The notes beneath the pieces were generated by a model. The model was not told the DNA's origin and did not search any database. It was given only the letters and a program-made list of their open reading frames with translations. Position numbers and translations under genes: made by a program. Shown here piece by piece: positions 35,308 to 43,781 of a stretch of DNA of 45,495 nt (the stretch's first letter is position 1; each line of letters begins with the position of its first letter). The DNA comes from Flammeovirga aprica JL-4 (GTDB lineage Bacteria > Bacteroidota > Bacteroidia > Cytophagales > Flammeovirgaceae). The stretch spans positions 1 to 45,495 of the forward strand of contig NZ_JABANE010000074.1 in the NCBI RefSeq assembly GCF_012844305.1, read 5' to 3'.

Positions 35308-38103
35308 ATGAAAACACAACTTTTCGCCCTGTTGCTATGGGCATGCTTTTGCGGTTTTGTATCTGCAAAGGAAATTCATGTGGCCAAAAATGGAAATGAC
35401 ACAAACGCAGGAACTTCATCAAACCCTTATTTAACCATCCAAAAAGCTGCTAATGTAGCTGTAGCCGGTGATGTGGTTATTATTCATCAAGGGACTTACC
35501 GTGAGACAGTTGAGACTAAAAACAACGGTACGTCTAGCAATCCAATTACTTACAGAGCGGCCTCAGGAGAGACTGTCATTGTTTCTGCTACTCAAGAAAT
35601 CAACAATTGGACCTTAACCACCAACAACATTTACAAAGCCAACGTTACGATGCCTTTAGGAATGGAGCACAATGCTTTGTTTTATGATGGAGATCAAATG
35701 GACATTGCTCGATGGCCCAATAATGCTGACAATGATCCTTATACGCCTGATGCGAAGTACATTACAGGAGGTTCGGGGTCTCACATCACTTACTCTGGTA
35801 TTCCCACTTATGATTGGAGTGAAGGTTATATGTGGTATCTAGGTGGACATTCAGGTGCCAGCTTCACCAGAAAAATTACAGCAGCTACTTCTTCAAGAGT
35901 TGATTTTGAAGGGGTAGATATTACAAAATGGCCCTTTAGTGTACATAATCCCACCGTTACGCGAAATGGACATAAAGGGATCTTTTTTCTGTTCAATAGT
36001 TTAGGGGCTTTGGATATCCAAAGAGAGTATTTTTATGATGCTTCAGCCAAAGTAATTTATTTCAAGGCACCGAACAATGTTAACCCTACCAGTGGAAAAT
36101 GTGAGTTTAGAGCTAGACAATATACTTTCAAAGTGTCTAAAAACTATATTGTATTGGATGGCATTGAAACATTTGGCGGTATAGTTTTAATTACTGGAAA
36201 TAACAATACAGTGAAGAACTCAACAATACGACATGGCGTTCCAATTTTAGATGAGTTGACCAACACAGATGCACAGATTGGTTCAGGGGCAATTACCATT
36301 GAAGGAAGTAATACTTTAATCGAGAAAAACTTAATTGAAAAGGGTACAGCCAATGGTATCTCTATGTTGGCAGCATGGAAAGGTTCTCAAAATGCAACCA
36401 TTAAGAATAATGTAGTAAGAAATTTCAATACGTTAGGGATTCACGCTGAACCGATCCGTTCGAATTGTCCAGGTACTGTGATTGAAAATAATACAGTGTA
36501 TGGCGGTGGCCGAAGTGGTATTTATGTAAGTGGAAGCAATGCTACTGTGGCTTATAATAATGTATATGATGTAATGAAAATCAATGCTGATGGAGGTGTT
36601 TTTTATACTGTAGGAAATGCTGATTATAAGAACTCTGTTATTCATCATAACTGGTTCCATAATTCTACCGCAGCTCCTCATGCAGGTTATAAAGTGGCGG
36701 GTATTTACCTTGATAACAATAGTAAAGGTTACCAAGTGTATAACAACGTGGTTTATAATGTTTCATGGACAGGTATTCAAATCAACTGGGACAACTGGGG
36801 TCTGGATTTTTATAATAATTCAATTTATAACGCATCAGAAGGAATGGGCCGTTGGGAGAATGGTTATACTATGGATGATGTGGTGCTGATCAATAACTAT
36901 GCGAGTACAGCTCCTTGGTATGGTACAGACATTCAACCTCAAAATATCATCAATGCTAACAATCCTTTTGTGGACCCTGCTAATTTGAATTTTGAACCTA
37001 AAAGTGGTTCTTATTTAGTAGATGCAGGTAAAGTAATTCCAGGTTTTACGGATGGTTATAAAGGTAGTGCACCAGATATTGGAGCTTATGAAAGAGGTGG
37101 AGTAATGTGGGTGCCTGGTGCAGATTGGACACCATCCAACGATCTTCCATCTTCTACAACTGTTAGTATTGTTTCCGCTCCACAAACAGTGGCAACTGGC
37201 GACAGTTTTAATGTTCAAGTAGGCTATACAGCTACTGCTCAATACGAAATTGTTGTATTAGTCAATGACCCATCGGGTGTGTGGTTGACGAGTTCAAAAC
37301 AAACAGTAAGTGCTGGAGAAGGAACGAAGACGCTAACAGTTTCACAACCTTCAAACTGGACAGTAGAAAACAACTACAAACTAGGTGTATCTATTCGCCC
37401 TGTTGGGGGAGATTTTAATTCTAATTTGGATTATGTTTCTTCTAATTTTAATGTTACAACTGCTCTAGTTCAATATTCTTTTGAAAACCAAGGCAGTTTT
37501 AATTACATGAGTGCTTCTAATCCAAATGTGATGAATACCTCAGGAACAATTGGTAACACAGAGCTATTCGAAATCATAGACAACGGTGATGGAACAGTCT
37601 CTTTTAAAGGAAGTAATGGATTGTATGTGAGTTCTGAAAATGGCAATAAGGAAATGACATGTATTCGAACTGAAATTGGTGCTTGGGAGAAATTCGAAAT
37701 GGTAGATTATGGTAATGATATCTATGCTTTAAAAGGAAATAATTTATTATTTGTGAGGGATAACATGCTATGTACAAGTACAGGAGCATCGAACTGGCAG
37801 AAATTTAAAATTGTGCCTAGTTCATCTTCTTCAAGACAAAGAAATTTGGAGGATGACATTGCCGAAGAATTAGATTTTGTAGTTTACCCTAACCCTTCAT
37901 CAGGAACATTCAACATCAAGAGAAATCAAATCCTTGAGAATACTAGAATTACTATTTTCAGTACTTTAGGACAAATGGTTTATGACCAAAATGCCTCTTC
38001 TGATATTGAAAATATTGACTTAAAAGGTTTAGGTAATGGTGTCTACATTATCAAAATGACATCGGATAATATTACAAAAACGAAGCAAATTATTATTCAG
38101 TAA
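35308..38103 (+). CDS. multidomain right-handed beta-helix protein secreted by T9SS (putative polysaccharide-active)
   Basis: Signal peptide (ending VSAK, about residue 21), then a parallel beta-helix of about 570 residues that opens with the DUF1565-like IHVAKNGNDTNAGTSSNPYLTIQKA and contains many Asn-rich turns (IKNNVVRN, IENNTVYGG, VYNNVVYNV, FYNNSIYN), closing at PDIGAYERG (about 592-600). Next come a beta-sandwich (about 615-715) shared with the GH16 enzyme, a fascin-like beta-trefoil (about 735-835: GSNGLYVSSENGNKEM, GNNLLFVRDNM), and a type IX sorting tail (VVYPNPSSGTFNI). At 931 aa it is a surface or secreted protein. Beta-helices of this sort include lyases and glycosidases, but I do not recognise catalytic residues; family unassigned. 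Its place beside GH16 genes suggests a red-algal galactan substrate. Confidence 0.75.
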   Translation: MKTQLFALLLWACFCGFVSAKEIHVAKNGNDTNAGTSSNPYLTIQKAANVAVAGDVVIIHQGTYRETVETKNNGTSSNPITYRAASGETVIVSATQEINNWTLTTNNIYKANVTMPLGMEHNALFYDGDQMDIARWPNNADNDPYTPDAKYITGGSGSHITYSGIPTYDWSEGYMWYLGGHSGASFTRKITAATSSRVDFEGVDITKWPFSVHNPTVTRNGHKGIFFLFNSLGALDIQREYFYDASAKVIYFKAPNNVNPTSGKCEFRARQYTFKVSKNYIVLDGIETFGGIVLITGNNNTVKNSTIRHGVPILDELTNTDAQIGSGAITIEGSNTLIEKNLIEKGTANGISMLAAWKGSQNATIKNNVVRNFNTLGIHAEPIRSNCPGTVIENNTVYGGGRSGIYVSGSNATVAYNNVYDVMKINADGGVFYTVGNADYKNSVIHHNWFHNSTAAPHAGYKVAGIYLDNNSKGYQVYNNVVYNVSWTGIQINWDNWGLDFYNNSIYNASEGMGRWENGYTMDDVVLINNYASTAPWYGTDIQPQNIINANNPFVDPANLNFEPKSGSYLVDAGKVIPGFTDGYKGSAPDIGAYERGGVMWVPGADWTPSNDLPSSTTVSIVSAPQTVATGDSFNVQVGYTATAQYEIVVLVNDPSGVWLTSSKQTVSAGEGTKTLTVSQPSNWTVENNYKLGVSIRPVGGDFNSNLDYVSSNFNVTTALVQYSFENQGSFNYMSASNPNVMNTSGTIGNTELFEIIDNGDGTVSFKGSNGLYVSSENGNKEMTCIRTEIGAWEKFEMVDYGNDIYALKGNNLLFVRDNMLCTSTGASNWQKFKIVPSSSSSRQRNLEDDIAEELDFVVYPNPSSGTFNIKRNQILENTRITIFSTLGQMVYDQNASSDIENIDLKGLGNGVYIIKMTSDNITKTKQIIIQ

Positions 38104-38122
38104 ATAGTTGTAATTAGTGATT

Positions 38123-38171
38123 AAAAGGTGGTGTGTGATAGGAAGTTTTTTCTATTGTACATCGCCTTTTT
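38123..38171 (+). terminator. long hairpin terminator of the beta-helix gene
   Basis: AAAAGGTGGTGTGTGATAG (38,123-38,141) pairs, allowing G-T pairs, with CTATTGTACATCGCCTTTT further on, ending in a T run at about 38,167-38,171. Confidence 0.7.
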
Positions 38172-38188
38172 AAATAAAAATAAAGAAT

Positions 38189-38291
38189 ATGGATCGTGTT
38201 GTGGACTATGAAAAATAGCTTTTATGGTGGTTTATATGTTTTAATACAAAGTCCACCGAACCACAACACGAACCATTATCTTAATTCTTCA
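38189..38291. repeat. inverted-repeat element (family 2), copy E
   Basis: ATGGATCGTGTTGTGG (38,189-38,204) is the reverse complement, at 15 of 16 positions, of CCACAACACGAACCAT (38,261-38,276). An inner GTCCACCGAACC faces GGTGGTTTAT. The right edge is CTTAATTCTTCAT. It lies between convergent genes. Confidence 0.6.
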
Positions 38292-38304
38292 TCCCAAAAA
38301 CGAT

Positions 38305-38865
38305 TTATTCAACATCCAGTTGCTTAATCACCCTCGCAGGACTCCCCACTGCCACAACATTAGGAGGAAGGTCTTTAGTCACCACACTATTAGCCCCAAC
38401 CGTTGTACCTTCACCAATAGTCACACCTGGCATTACTGTTACTCCAGCACCTAGCCAGCAGTTTTTTTTGATTGTAATTTCACCAGATCTACCCATATGA
38501 GGCCTTGTACGTGGATCAGTAGAATGTGTGTCTCCAATAAGATGAACTCCAGGACCCAACATTACTCCATCCTCTAAAGTCACCTTTAAGGAATCTAAAA
38601 TAAGGCAGTTAAAGTTCATTGAAACGTTTTTACCACAGTGAACATTGAAGCCATAATCACAGTAAAAACCGGGTTCAATGGCAATGCCTTCACCGACACT
38701 TCCAAATAACTTTTGAAGAAGTTCCACTTTTTGATCTTGTTGCGTAATGCTCAATTGATTGAACTCTTCACAAAGAAGACGAGCATCATAGCGTTGTTGT
38801 AATAACTCAGGATCATTGAAACAATACAATTCTCCACTAAGCATTTTTTCTCTTTCTGTTTTCAT
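38305..38865 (-). CDS. maltose/galactoside O-acetyltransferase-like enzyme
   Basis: The N-terminal Mac domain (KMLSGELYCFNDPELLQQRYDARLLCEEFN, about 7-36) and left-handed beta-helix hexapeptide repeats (about 65-180) identify the Maa/LacA/NodL family. YCDYGFNVHCGKNVSMNFNC and GDTHSTDP hold the usual catalytic His region; ITIKKNCWLGAGVTVMPGVTIGEG and GSPARVIKQ are conserved. At 186 aa it has normal length, with no signal peptide, so it is cytoplasmic. It acetylates sugars such as maltose, galactosides or glucose from acetyl-CoA, thought to prevent re-uptake or accumulation of unused sugars. It sits downstream of the fucP-like gene on the same strand. Confidence 0.88.
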   Translation of the reverse strand: MKTEREKMLSGELYCFNDPELLQQRYDARLLCEEFNQLSITQQDQKVELLQKLFGSVGEGIAIEPGFYCDYGFNVHCGKNVSMNFNCLILDSLKVTLEDGVMLGPGVHLIGDTHSTDPRTRPHMGRSGEITIKKNCWLGAGVTVMPGVTIGEGTTVGANSVVTKDLPPNVVAVGSPARVIKQLDVE

Positions 38866-38899
38866 TTCGTTTTAATTTTTAGTTTTCTATACTTATTGT

Positions 38900-39100
38900 G
38901 TAAATGGTGTTTTAGAACTTTTATAGCCTTTAGAAATCAGGAGATTTCTGAATATTTGTAGGACACGAATGACGCTTACGCTTAACATTCGCGCCAGAGG
39001 ATTCGTTTTTTCATCAATGGAAAAAATGAAGAAGAAGGACACTTGGAAGTAGGACGTCAAAAATTTGTAGCATCAACTATTAAAAGTTGACAAAAATGTA
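38900..39100. repeat. composite hairpin element between acetyltransferase and fucP genes
   Basis: It contains AGAAATC...GATTTCT (about 38,930-38,948), the type 2 hairpin CGAATG (38,966-38,971)/CATTCG (38,986-38,991) around ACGCTTACGCTTAA, a third hairpin TTCGTTTTTTC/GAAAAAATGAA (about 39,003-39,031), then AAGAAGAAGGA and a right end TTAAAAGTTGACAAAAATGTAG. The last parts match the element at 26,678-27,004. It has no open frame. Confidence 0.55.
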
Positions 39101-39104
39101 GTTC

Positions 39105-40475
39105 TTATTCCTTTGCACCTTCAGCTAACTCACCTGTTTTCTCGAATTCAGGTTCATGTATTTTCTGTAGTCTATAACCGTAAAAGGCGATCACCATAAA
39201 GCAGATCAAGACCAACACAAAAGATGCGTTGACAGCAGGTATACCTAAAAGGCTTCCTGTTTCATTTCCAATATCAATTAATTTACCCTGTAAAGGAGGA
39301 AGCAACGAACCTCCGCCAATCACTAAAATCATACCGGCAGAAGCAATTTTCGAATCCGCTTTCATACCCGTTAGTGCTGATCCAAAAATGGTAGGCCACA
39401 TCATCGATAAGCATCCAGAAATACCAATGAAACTGTAAATGCCCCACCTGCCATCAATAAAAATAAGCAGAAGTGTAAAGCCGATGGCCATTAAAGATAC
39501 GATTTTCAGCAACTGTCCAGATTTAATGTAATTCAATAAATAAGTGAAAAGAAAACGACAGATACCAAAAGTGATCATTGCATAAATATTGTATTGTAAC
39601 GCCACTTGCTCTGATACTTTTTCCGTCATGCCTTCATTCATAAATACACGTACTCCATAGTGAATGATAAAGGTCCAGCACATCACTTCAGCTCCAACAT
39701 AAAAGAACTGAGCGATCACACCTTCTTTATAGCGAGGGTTGGCTTTTAGCCTTCTTAATGTGGCTTTAAGGTTTAAAGGTTCCTTGCTGTCAAAGTGATT
39801 CGGCATGTTACTTAATTTGTAGATAACAAGAAGTACTATAAGCACTAAACCAATAAAAATATAAGGTGAACTGACCACATCAAGATCGGATAATTGAATG
39901 CTTTCGAATTGTGCAGGATTCGACTCTAAAAGACCTTGCCGAGTAGCAGTATCTGCATCATTGAGCTTTACCTGAATAAAATTCTTTGCTGTAAACATAC
40001 CAATCAGTGAGCCTACAGGGTAAAAGGATTGGGCAAAGTTGAGACGTTGGGTGGCTCTGGAAGGAGACCCCATCGATAAGACATAAGGACCGGCACTCGT
40101 TTCAAGAAAAGAAAGACCACAGGTCATAATAAAATAGGAAACCAGGAAAGGATAAAAATTGGCTAACCATGCTGAAGGAATAAACAATAAAGCACCTGCA
40201 GCATATAGTCCCAAACCCATCATTACGCCCGATTTATAGGAGTACTTTCTGATAAAAATGGCAGCAGGAATGGCCATGGCACAATACCCTCCATAAAAGC
40301 AGAATTGAATTAATGCCCCTTCAAAATTGCTCATCAGAAAGATTCTGGAAAAGGCAGCCACTAATGGATTTGTAATGTCTGCGGCAAATCCCCACAGCGG
40401 GAATAAAATAGTCACTAATAGAAACGGAAATATTAATTCTTTTGGAATCAATGCTTCCTTTTTTTGATTGTTCAT
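39105..40475 (-). CDS. fucP: FucP-type sugar:H+ symporter (MFS)
   Basis: A 456-aa protein with 12 predicted transmembrane helices. It opens with the FucP-like segment LVTILFPLWGFAADITNPLV (E. coli FucP has a related FFLWG...ND element) and contains the family mark SFLETSAGPYVLSMG followed by RLNFAQSFYPVGSLIG. The C-terminal half keeps FGICRFLFTYLL and TIFGSALTGM. Such permeases import L-fucose, D-galactose or related sugars with protons at the inner membrane. In a beta-galactan context galactose or an anhydro-sugar is likely. It lies with a sugar acetyltransferase about 240 bp downstream. Confidence 0.85.
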   Translation of the reverse strand: MNNQKKEALIPKELIFPFLLVTILFPLWGFAADITNPLVAAFSRIFLMSNFEGALIQFCFYGGYCAMAIPAAIFIRKYSYKSGVMMGLGLYAAGALLFIPSAWLANFYPFLVSYFIMTCGLSFLETSAGPYVLSMGSPSRATQRLNFAQSFYPVGSLIGMFTAKNFIQVKLNDADTATRQGLLESNPAQFESIQLSDLDVVSSPYIFIGLVLIVLLVIYKLSNMPNHFDSKEPLNLKATLRRLKANPRYKEGVIAQFFYVGAEVMCWTFIIHYGVRVFMNEGMTEKVSEQVALQYNIYAMITFGICRFLFTYLLNYIKSGQLLKIVSLMAIGFTLLLIFIDGRWGIYSFIGISGCLSMMWPTIFGSALTGMKADSKIASAGMILVIGGGSLLPPLQGKLIDIGNETGSLLGIPAVNASFVLVLICFMVIAFYGYRLQKIHEPEFEKTGELAEGAKE

Positions 40476-40566
40476 AAGGTTTGAAATTAAAAATTAGTTT
40501 AGCTTTTATTTTTGTTGATCAAATGGATACCATGTAACCAACATTTTTAGTACATGTTTATTTTTT

Positions 40567-40687
40567 AATTAAGAATGTAGAGTTAAGAATGAAGAATGAA
40601 ATGGTTCGTATAATGGTTTTTATGGTGGTTATTAAGCCAAAGTAAGAACCATAATTCTTCATTTTTTCCTCTTAATTCTTCATTTAA
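40567..40687. repeat. inverted-repeat element (family 2), copy F
   Basis: GAATGAAGAATGAAATGGTTC (about 40,588-40,606) faces GAACCATAATTCTTCATT (about 40,646-40,663) in reverse, with TTATGGTGGTTATTAAG between. Both outer edges also carry CTTAATTCTTCAT-like sequence. It lies upstream of fucP on the opposite side from its coding sequence. Confidence 0.55.
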
Positions 40688-40698
40688 AATATCGTACA

Positions 40699-40890
40699 CC
40701 ATGACTAGAAGTCATGGGCTTATGGGAAGCTGTACCATTGTTCAACTTTCATTATAAACTTGATATGTCTCAAAGGTTTATAGGTTTTTTATCCACTTAA
40801 TGCGGATAAGTTAGATATTATAATCAAAAGTTGATCAGTGAGTTATCTTCCCAAAAGGCCATAATTTTAATTATGGGTCTATGAAATACC
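40699..40890. repeat. pair of type 1 hairpins
   Basis: First: CCATGAC (40,699-40,705)/GTCATGG (40,711-40,717) then GGGCTTATGGGAAGC. Second: CCATAATT (40,859-40,866)/AATTATGG (40,869-40,876) then GGGTCTATGAAATACC. Between them TATCC (about 40,788-40,792)/GGATA is a small hairpin. With the family 2 element and the terminator below, this accounts for most of the gene-free stretch 40,476-41,186; the rest shows nothing assignable. Confidence 0.5.
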
Positions 40891-41102
40891 CGTTTACTTT
40901 ATTTCAGGCTTAGTACGAATGATAAAAAAACATCCTCTTTTAAGGGTGAAATTTTATCATTTCAATGGATATAAACATGCTTTTGTCACATCACAATATT
41001 AGTGGAAGGAATGAAATAGTGAATTGGTAAATTTAGGGTTTGAGAGGGTAATAAATTGGGGAAATTATTTTAGACCCTGTATTTAAGTAATTTTTTATAT
41101 GT

Positions 41103-41133
41103 AAAAACGGGTAGACTTATTGGCCTACCCGTT
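41103..41133 (-). terminator. terminator of the kinase/reductase/bestrophin operon
   Basis: AACGGGTAG (41,106-41,114) and CTACCCGTT (41,125-41,133) pair perfectly; on the - strand the stem is followed by five T residues. Confidence 0.85.
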
Positions 41134-41186
41134 GGGATGTAGCATAAATTAGACTATTTATCTTCTAATTATATTTTCAATTGACG

Positions 41187-42116
41187 CTAAAATACCTTTT
41201 CATATAAATCTCTCCTTGCATTCTGTGCTTTCTCTTCATCTAGTTCAAAAATCTCGAAGACATTATTTTGTATGTTTTTGGCCATATCGCCTGTAGGGAG
41301 GTTATTGCAGTCCAATCCAAAAGGATCTTCAATTTCCTCTCCCATCAACTCTATTCCAATAAAAGCAAACATCACAAGCATGACTACTGGAATGGCAAAG
41401 TATCCCATTTGAGGAGTTAAAGCAATAGGGAGTAACAGCCCATAAGCAGAAATAAACATTTTCATAAATACGGCATAAGAAAAAGGAATAGGTGTTTTCT
41501 TAATTCGCTCACAAGCTCCAATAATATCAAGAAGTGATTTATGAAGTGGGCCGTAATTGATCAAATCAGGATCAGTAATATTGCCCTTTCTATGTTCAGC
41601 AACTATGGCACTATAGATTTCATGTGTGATGGCATTGGGAACATGCCCTCTCAAATTGTATTTTTTTCGATCTTCTTCCGTCAGATGAATTAAGATATCC
41701 AGATTGGTACCATTCCTCAAATGTTCCACCATAGCGTGGCAAAAATTGCTGATACGTGTTGCTAAATAGAAACGAAGAGGTTGGTTTTCTTCAGGAAGAA
41801 TAGTGTGAGCGTAAACCGCAAGGTTCCTTGTATTGTTGATCAATGCGCCCCATTGTTTTCTTCCTTCCCACCAACGGTCATACGCACTATTGGTTCTGAA
41901 AACCAATAAAATACTGAGAACAATACCCAAAAGAGAGAAAGCAGAACCGATGACACTTTGGTCTTTTTCTGGGAAAAATTTAAAATGCAACAACCATATA
42001 GCAGTGGTGTAAACCCCAAAGAAACAAACCGCTCGCATCACTTTGACCATAGTCCAGCTTTTGGCGAGGTGTTTAATATCTCCAAACCAATTGTCGTTTG
42101 CCTTATAGATAATCAT
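41187..42116 (-). CDS. bestrophin-family ion channel
   Basis: A 309-aa protein of the bacterial bestrophin (UPF0187) family. Recognisable parts: SAFSLLGIVLSILLVFRTNSAYDRWWEGRKQWGALINNTRNLA (about 58-100), KTPIPFSYAVFMKMF and FAFIGIELMGEEIEDPFGLDCNNLP (about 250-275). About four transmembrane helices. Bacterial relatives form pentameric channels for small ions. Its ATG comes three bases after the stop of the flavoprotein/regulator gene, so it is in the same operon and translationally linked. Confidence 0.88.
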   Translation of the reverse strand: MIIYKANDNWFGDIKHLAKSWTMVKVMRAVCFFGVYTTAIWLLHFKFFPEKDQSVIGSAFSLLGIVLSILLVFRTNSAYDRWWEGRKQWGALINNTRNLAVYAHTILPEENQPLRFYLATRISNFCHAMVEHLRNGTNLDILIHLTEEDRKKYNLRGHVPNAITHEIYSAIVAEHRKGNITDPDLINYGPLHKSLLDIIGACERIKKTPIPFSYAVFMKMFISAYGLLLPIALTPQMGYFAIPVVMLVMFAFIGIELMGEEIEDPFGLDCNNLPTGDMAKNIQNNVFEIFELDEEKAQNARRDLYEKVF

Positions 42117-42119
42117 AGT

Positions 42120-43781
42120 CTAGAATTCACTTAAATATTTATGTACTAAAGAAATGCTCATGGCTCCTTCTCCTACGGCAGAAGCGACTCTATTCATGGC
42201 TCCTGATCGGACATCGCCAGCGGCAAAAATACCCGAAACAGAGGTTTCTAACAAGAAAGGATCACGGTCTTCTTTCCAATACTTTTTAAAGTCTAAACCA
42301 TTTAAATCTCTACCAGTGATCACAAATCCTTTCTCATCTTTATTGACGTTTTCAGGAAGCCAATCTGTATAAGGTTTTGCCCCAATAAAAATAAAGACAG
42401 CCCTTGCATCATAGGTTTCCTGCTCATTGGTTTTCATATTTTCTAAAACCAAAGATTCCAATTTCTCCTCACCGATCCCTTTTACAATTTGAGTGAAAGG
42501 TTTGAGGTCAATATTTGGAGTGGCGGCAATCTGATCTATCAAATACTGCGACATGGTAGAAGAAAGGTCTTCTCTTCTGATCAAAATACTTACTTGTTTT
42601 GAAAACTGAGAAAGATACATGGCTCCTTGACCGGCAGAGTTACCGCCGCCCACCACAAAAACATGACTGTCTTTGCAAGCATTCGCTTCAGTTGTGGCCG
42701 CTCCGTAATAGACTCCTGCGCCTGTAAGTTCAGGCAGTCCTTCTGTCATCAGCTTTCTATAGTCTACGCCTGTAGTGAGCACCACGCTTTTCGTTTTTAC
42801 CGTCTCACCACTGTCAAGTGTCAAAACCTTGTATTTATCTACAAACTCAATTTTATGAACTGATTTCGGATTCAAAAATTCAATACCAAAACGCGTGGCT
42901 TGCGTAATAGCTCTTCTCGCTAAGTCTTGTCCACTTAAACCTTTCGGGAAGCCTAAATAGTTTTCAATTCTTGAGCTTGTCCCAGCTTGTCCACCCGGTG
43001 CTTTTTTCTCTATTAATAGCGTTTTTAACCCTTCAGATCCACCATACACAGCAGCAGCCAAACCTGCAGGACCAGCTCCAATGATCACCACATCGTACAC
43101 TTCTTCTTTGGCTTTTTCATGAAAACCAAGGTTGGAAGCCAATTCTGTAGGAGCAGGTTGACGTATAATATTACCGTCTTCCATTACTACAACAGGCAAA
43201 TCAGCAGAGGTAAGATTATTATTAGCGACAAGCTGTTGGGCTTCTTCATCTTTGGTCACATCCAGCCATTGATAAGGAATAAGATTGGCAGCTAAGAAAT
43301 CTTTGATGTCATGTGACAATTTTGAGAAAGGATAGCCCATCACACGAATGCCTTTAAAAGTAGGCTGAAACTTGGCGTGCCATTCAGATAAAATATCATC
43401 AATTACAGGATATAGTTTTTCCTCAGGCGGATCCCAAGGCTTCAGCAAATAATAATCGATTTGAGCGGCATTAATGGATTTAATGGCAGCGTCAGTATCA
43501 CTATAAGCCGTCAATAACACACGCCCAGCACTTGGGTATACCGCTTTTACTTTCTCAAGAAAATCAACACCTTGCATTTCGGGCATTCTCTGATCGCTTA
43601 AGAAAAGTGCAATTTCATCCCCTTTATTTCTGAGCTCTGTTACCAAATCCAAAGCTTCATTTGCGGAGTCTGTTGCTAGTATTTTATAGTCTTTTTTATA
43701 TTGATTTCTCATATCCCTCTTTACAGCTTGAAGCACTTGAGGATCATCATCTACAAGTAGTAGTATCGGTTTTTTATCCAT
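42120..43781 (-). CDS. response regulator receiver fused to thioredoxin-reductase-like FAD protein
   Basis: Residues 1-130 are a CheY-like receiver (acidic D11-D13, phospho-acceptor D63 in LSDQRMPEMQG, and LLTAYSD and YYLLKPWD). A linker with a thioredoxin-fold-like region (about 140-210) follows, then a thioredoxin-reductase-like module (about 230-553): FAD site VVIIGAGPAGLAAAVYGG, NAD(P)H site VFVVGGGNSAGQGAMYLS, and C-terminal IFAAGDVRSGAMNRVASAVGEGA. The redox CxxC of true thioredoxin reductases is absent; the equivalent stretch reads YYGAATTEANACKDSH, and this is the only Cys in the protein. So it cannot act as a disulfide reductase of the usual kind. The start overlaps the kinase stop (TAATG). 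Confidence 0.9.
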   Translation of the reverse strand: MDKKPILLLVDDDPQVLQAVKRDMRNQYKKDYKILATDSANEALDLVTELRNKGDEIALFLSDQRMPEMQGVDFLEKVKAVYPSAGRVLLTAYSDTDAAIKSINAAQIDYYLLKPWDPPEEKLYPVIDDILSEWHAKFQPTFKGIRVMGYPFSKLSHDIKDFLAANLIPYQWLDVTKDEEAQQLVANNNLTSADLPVVVMEDGNIIRQPAPTELASNLGFHEKAKEEVYDVVIIGAGPAGLAAAVYGGSEGLKTLLIEKKAPGGQAGTSSRIENYLGFPKGLSGQDLARRAITQATRFGIEFLNPKSVHKIEFVDKYKVLTLDSGETVKTKSVVLTTGVDYRKLMTEGLPELTGAGVYYGAATTEANACKDSHVFVVGGGNSAGQGAMYLSQFSKQVSILIRREDLSSTMSQYLIDQIAATPNIDLKPFTQIVKGIGEEKLESLVLENMKTNEQETYDARAVFIFIGAKPYTDWLPENVNKDEKGFVITGRDLNGLDFKKYWKEDRDPFLLETSVSGIFAAGDVRSGAMNRVASAVGEGAMSISLVHKYLSEF

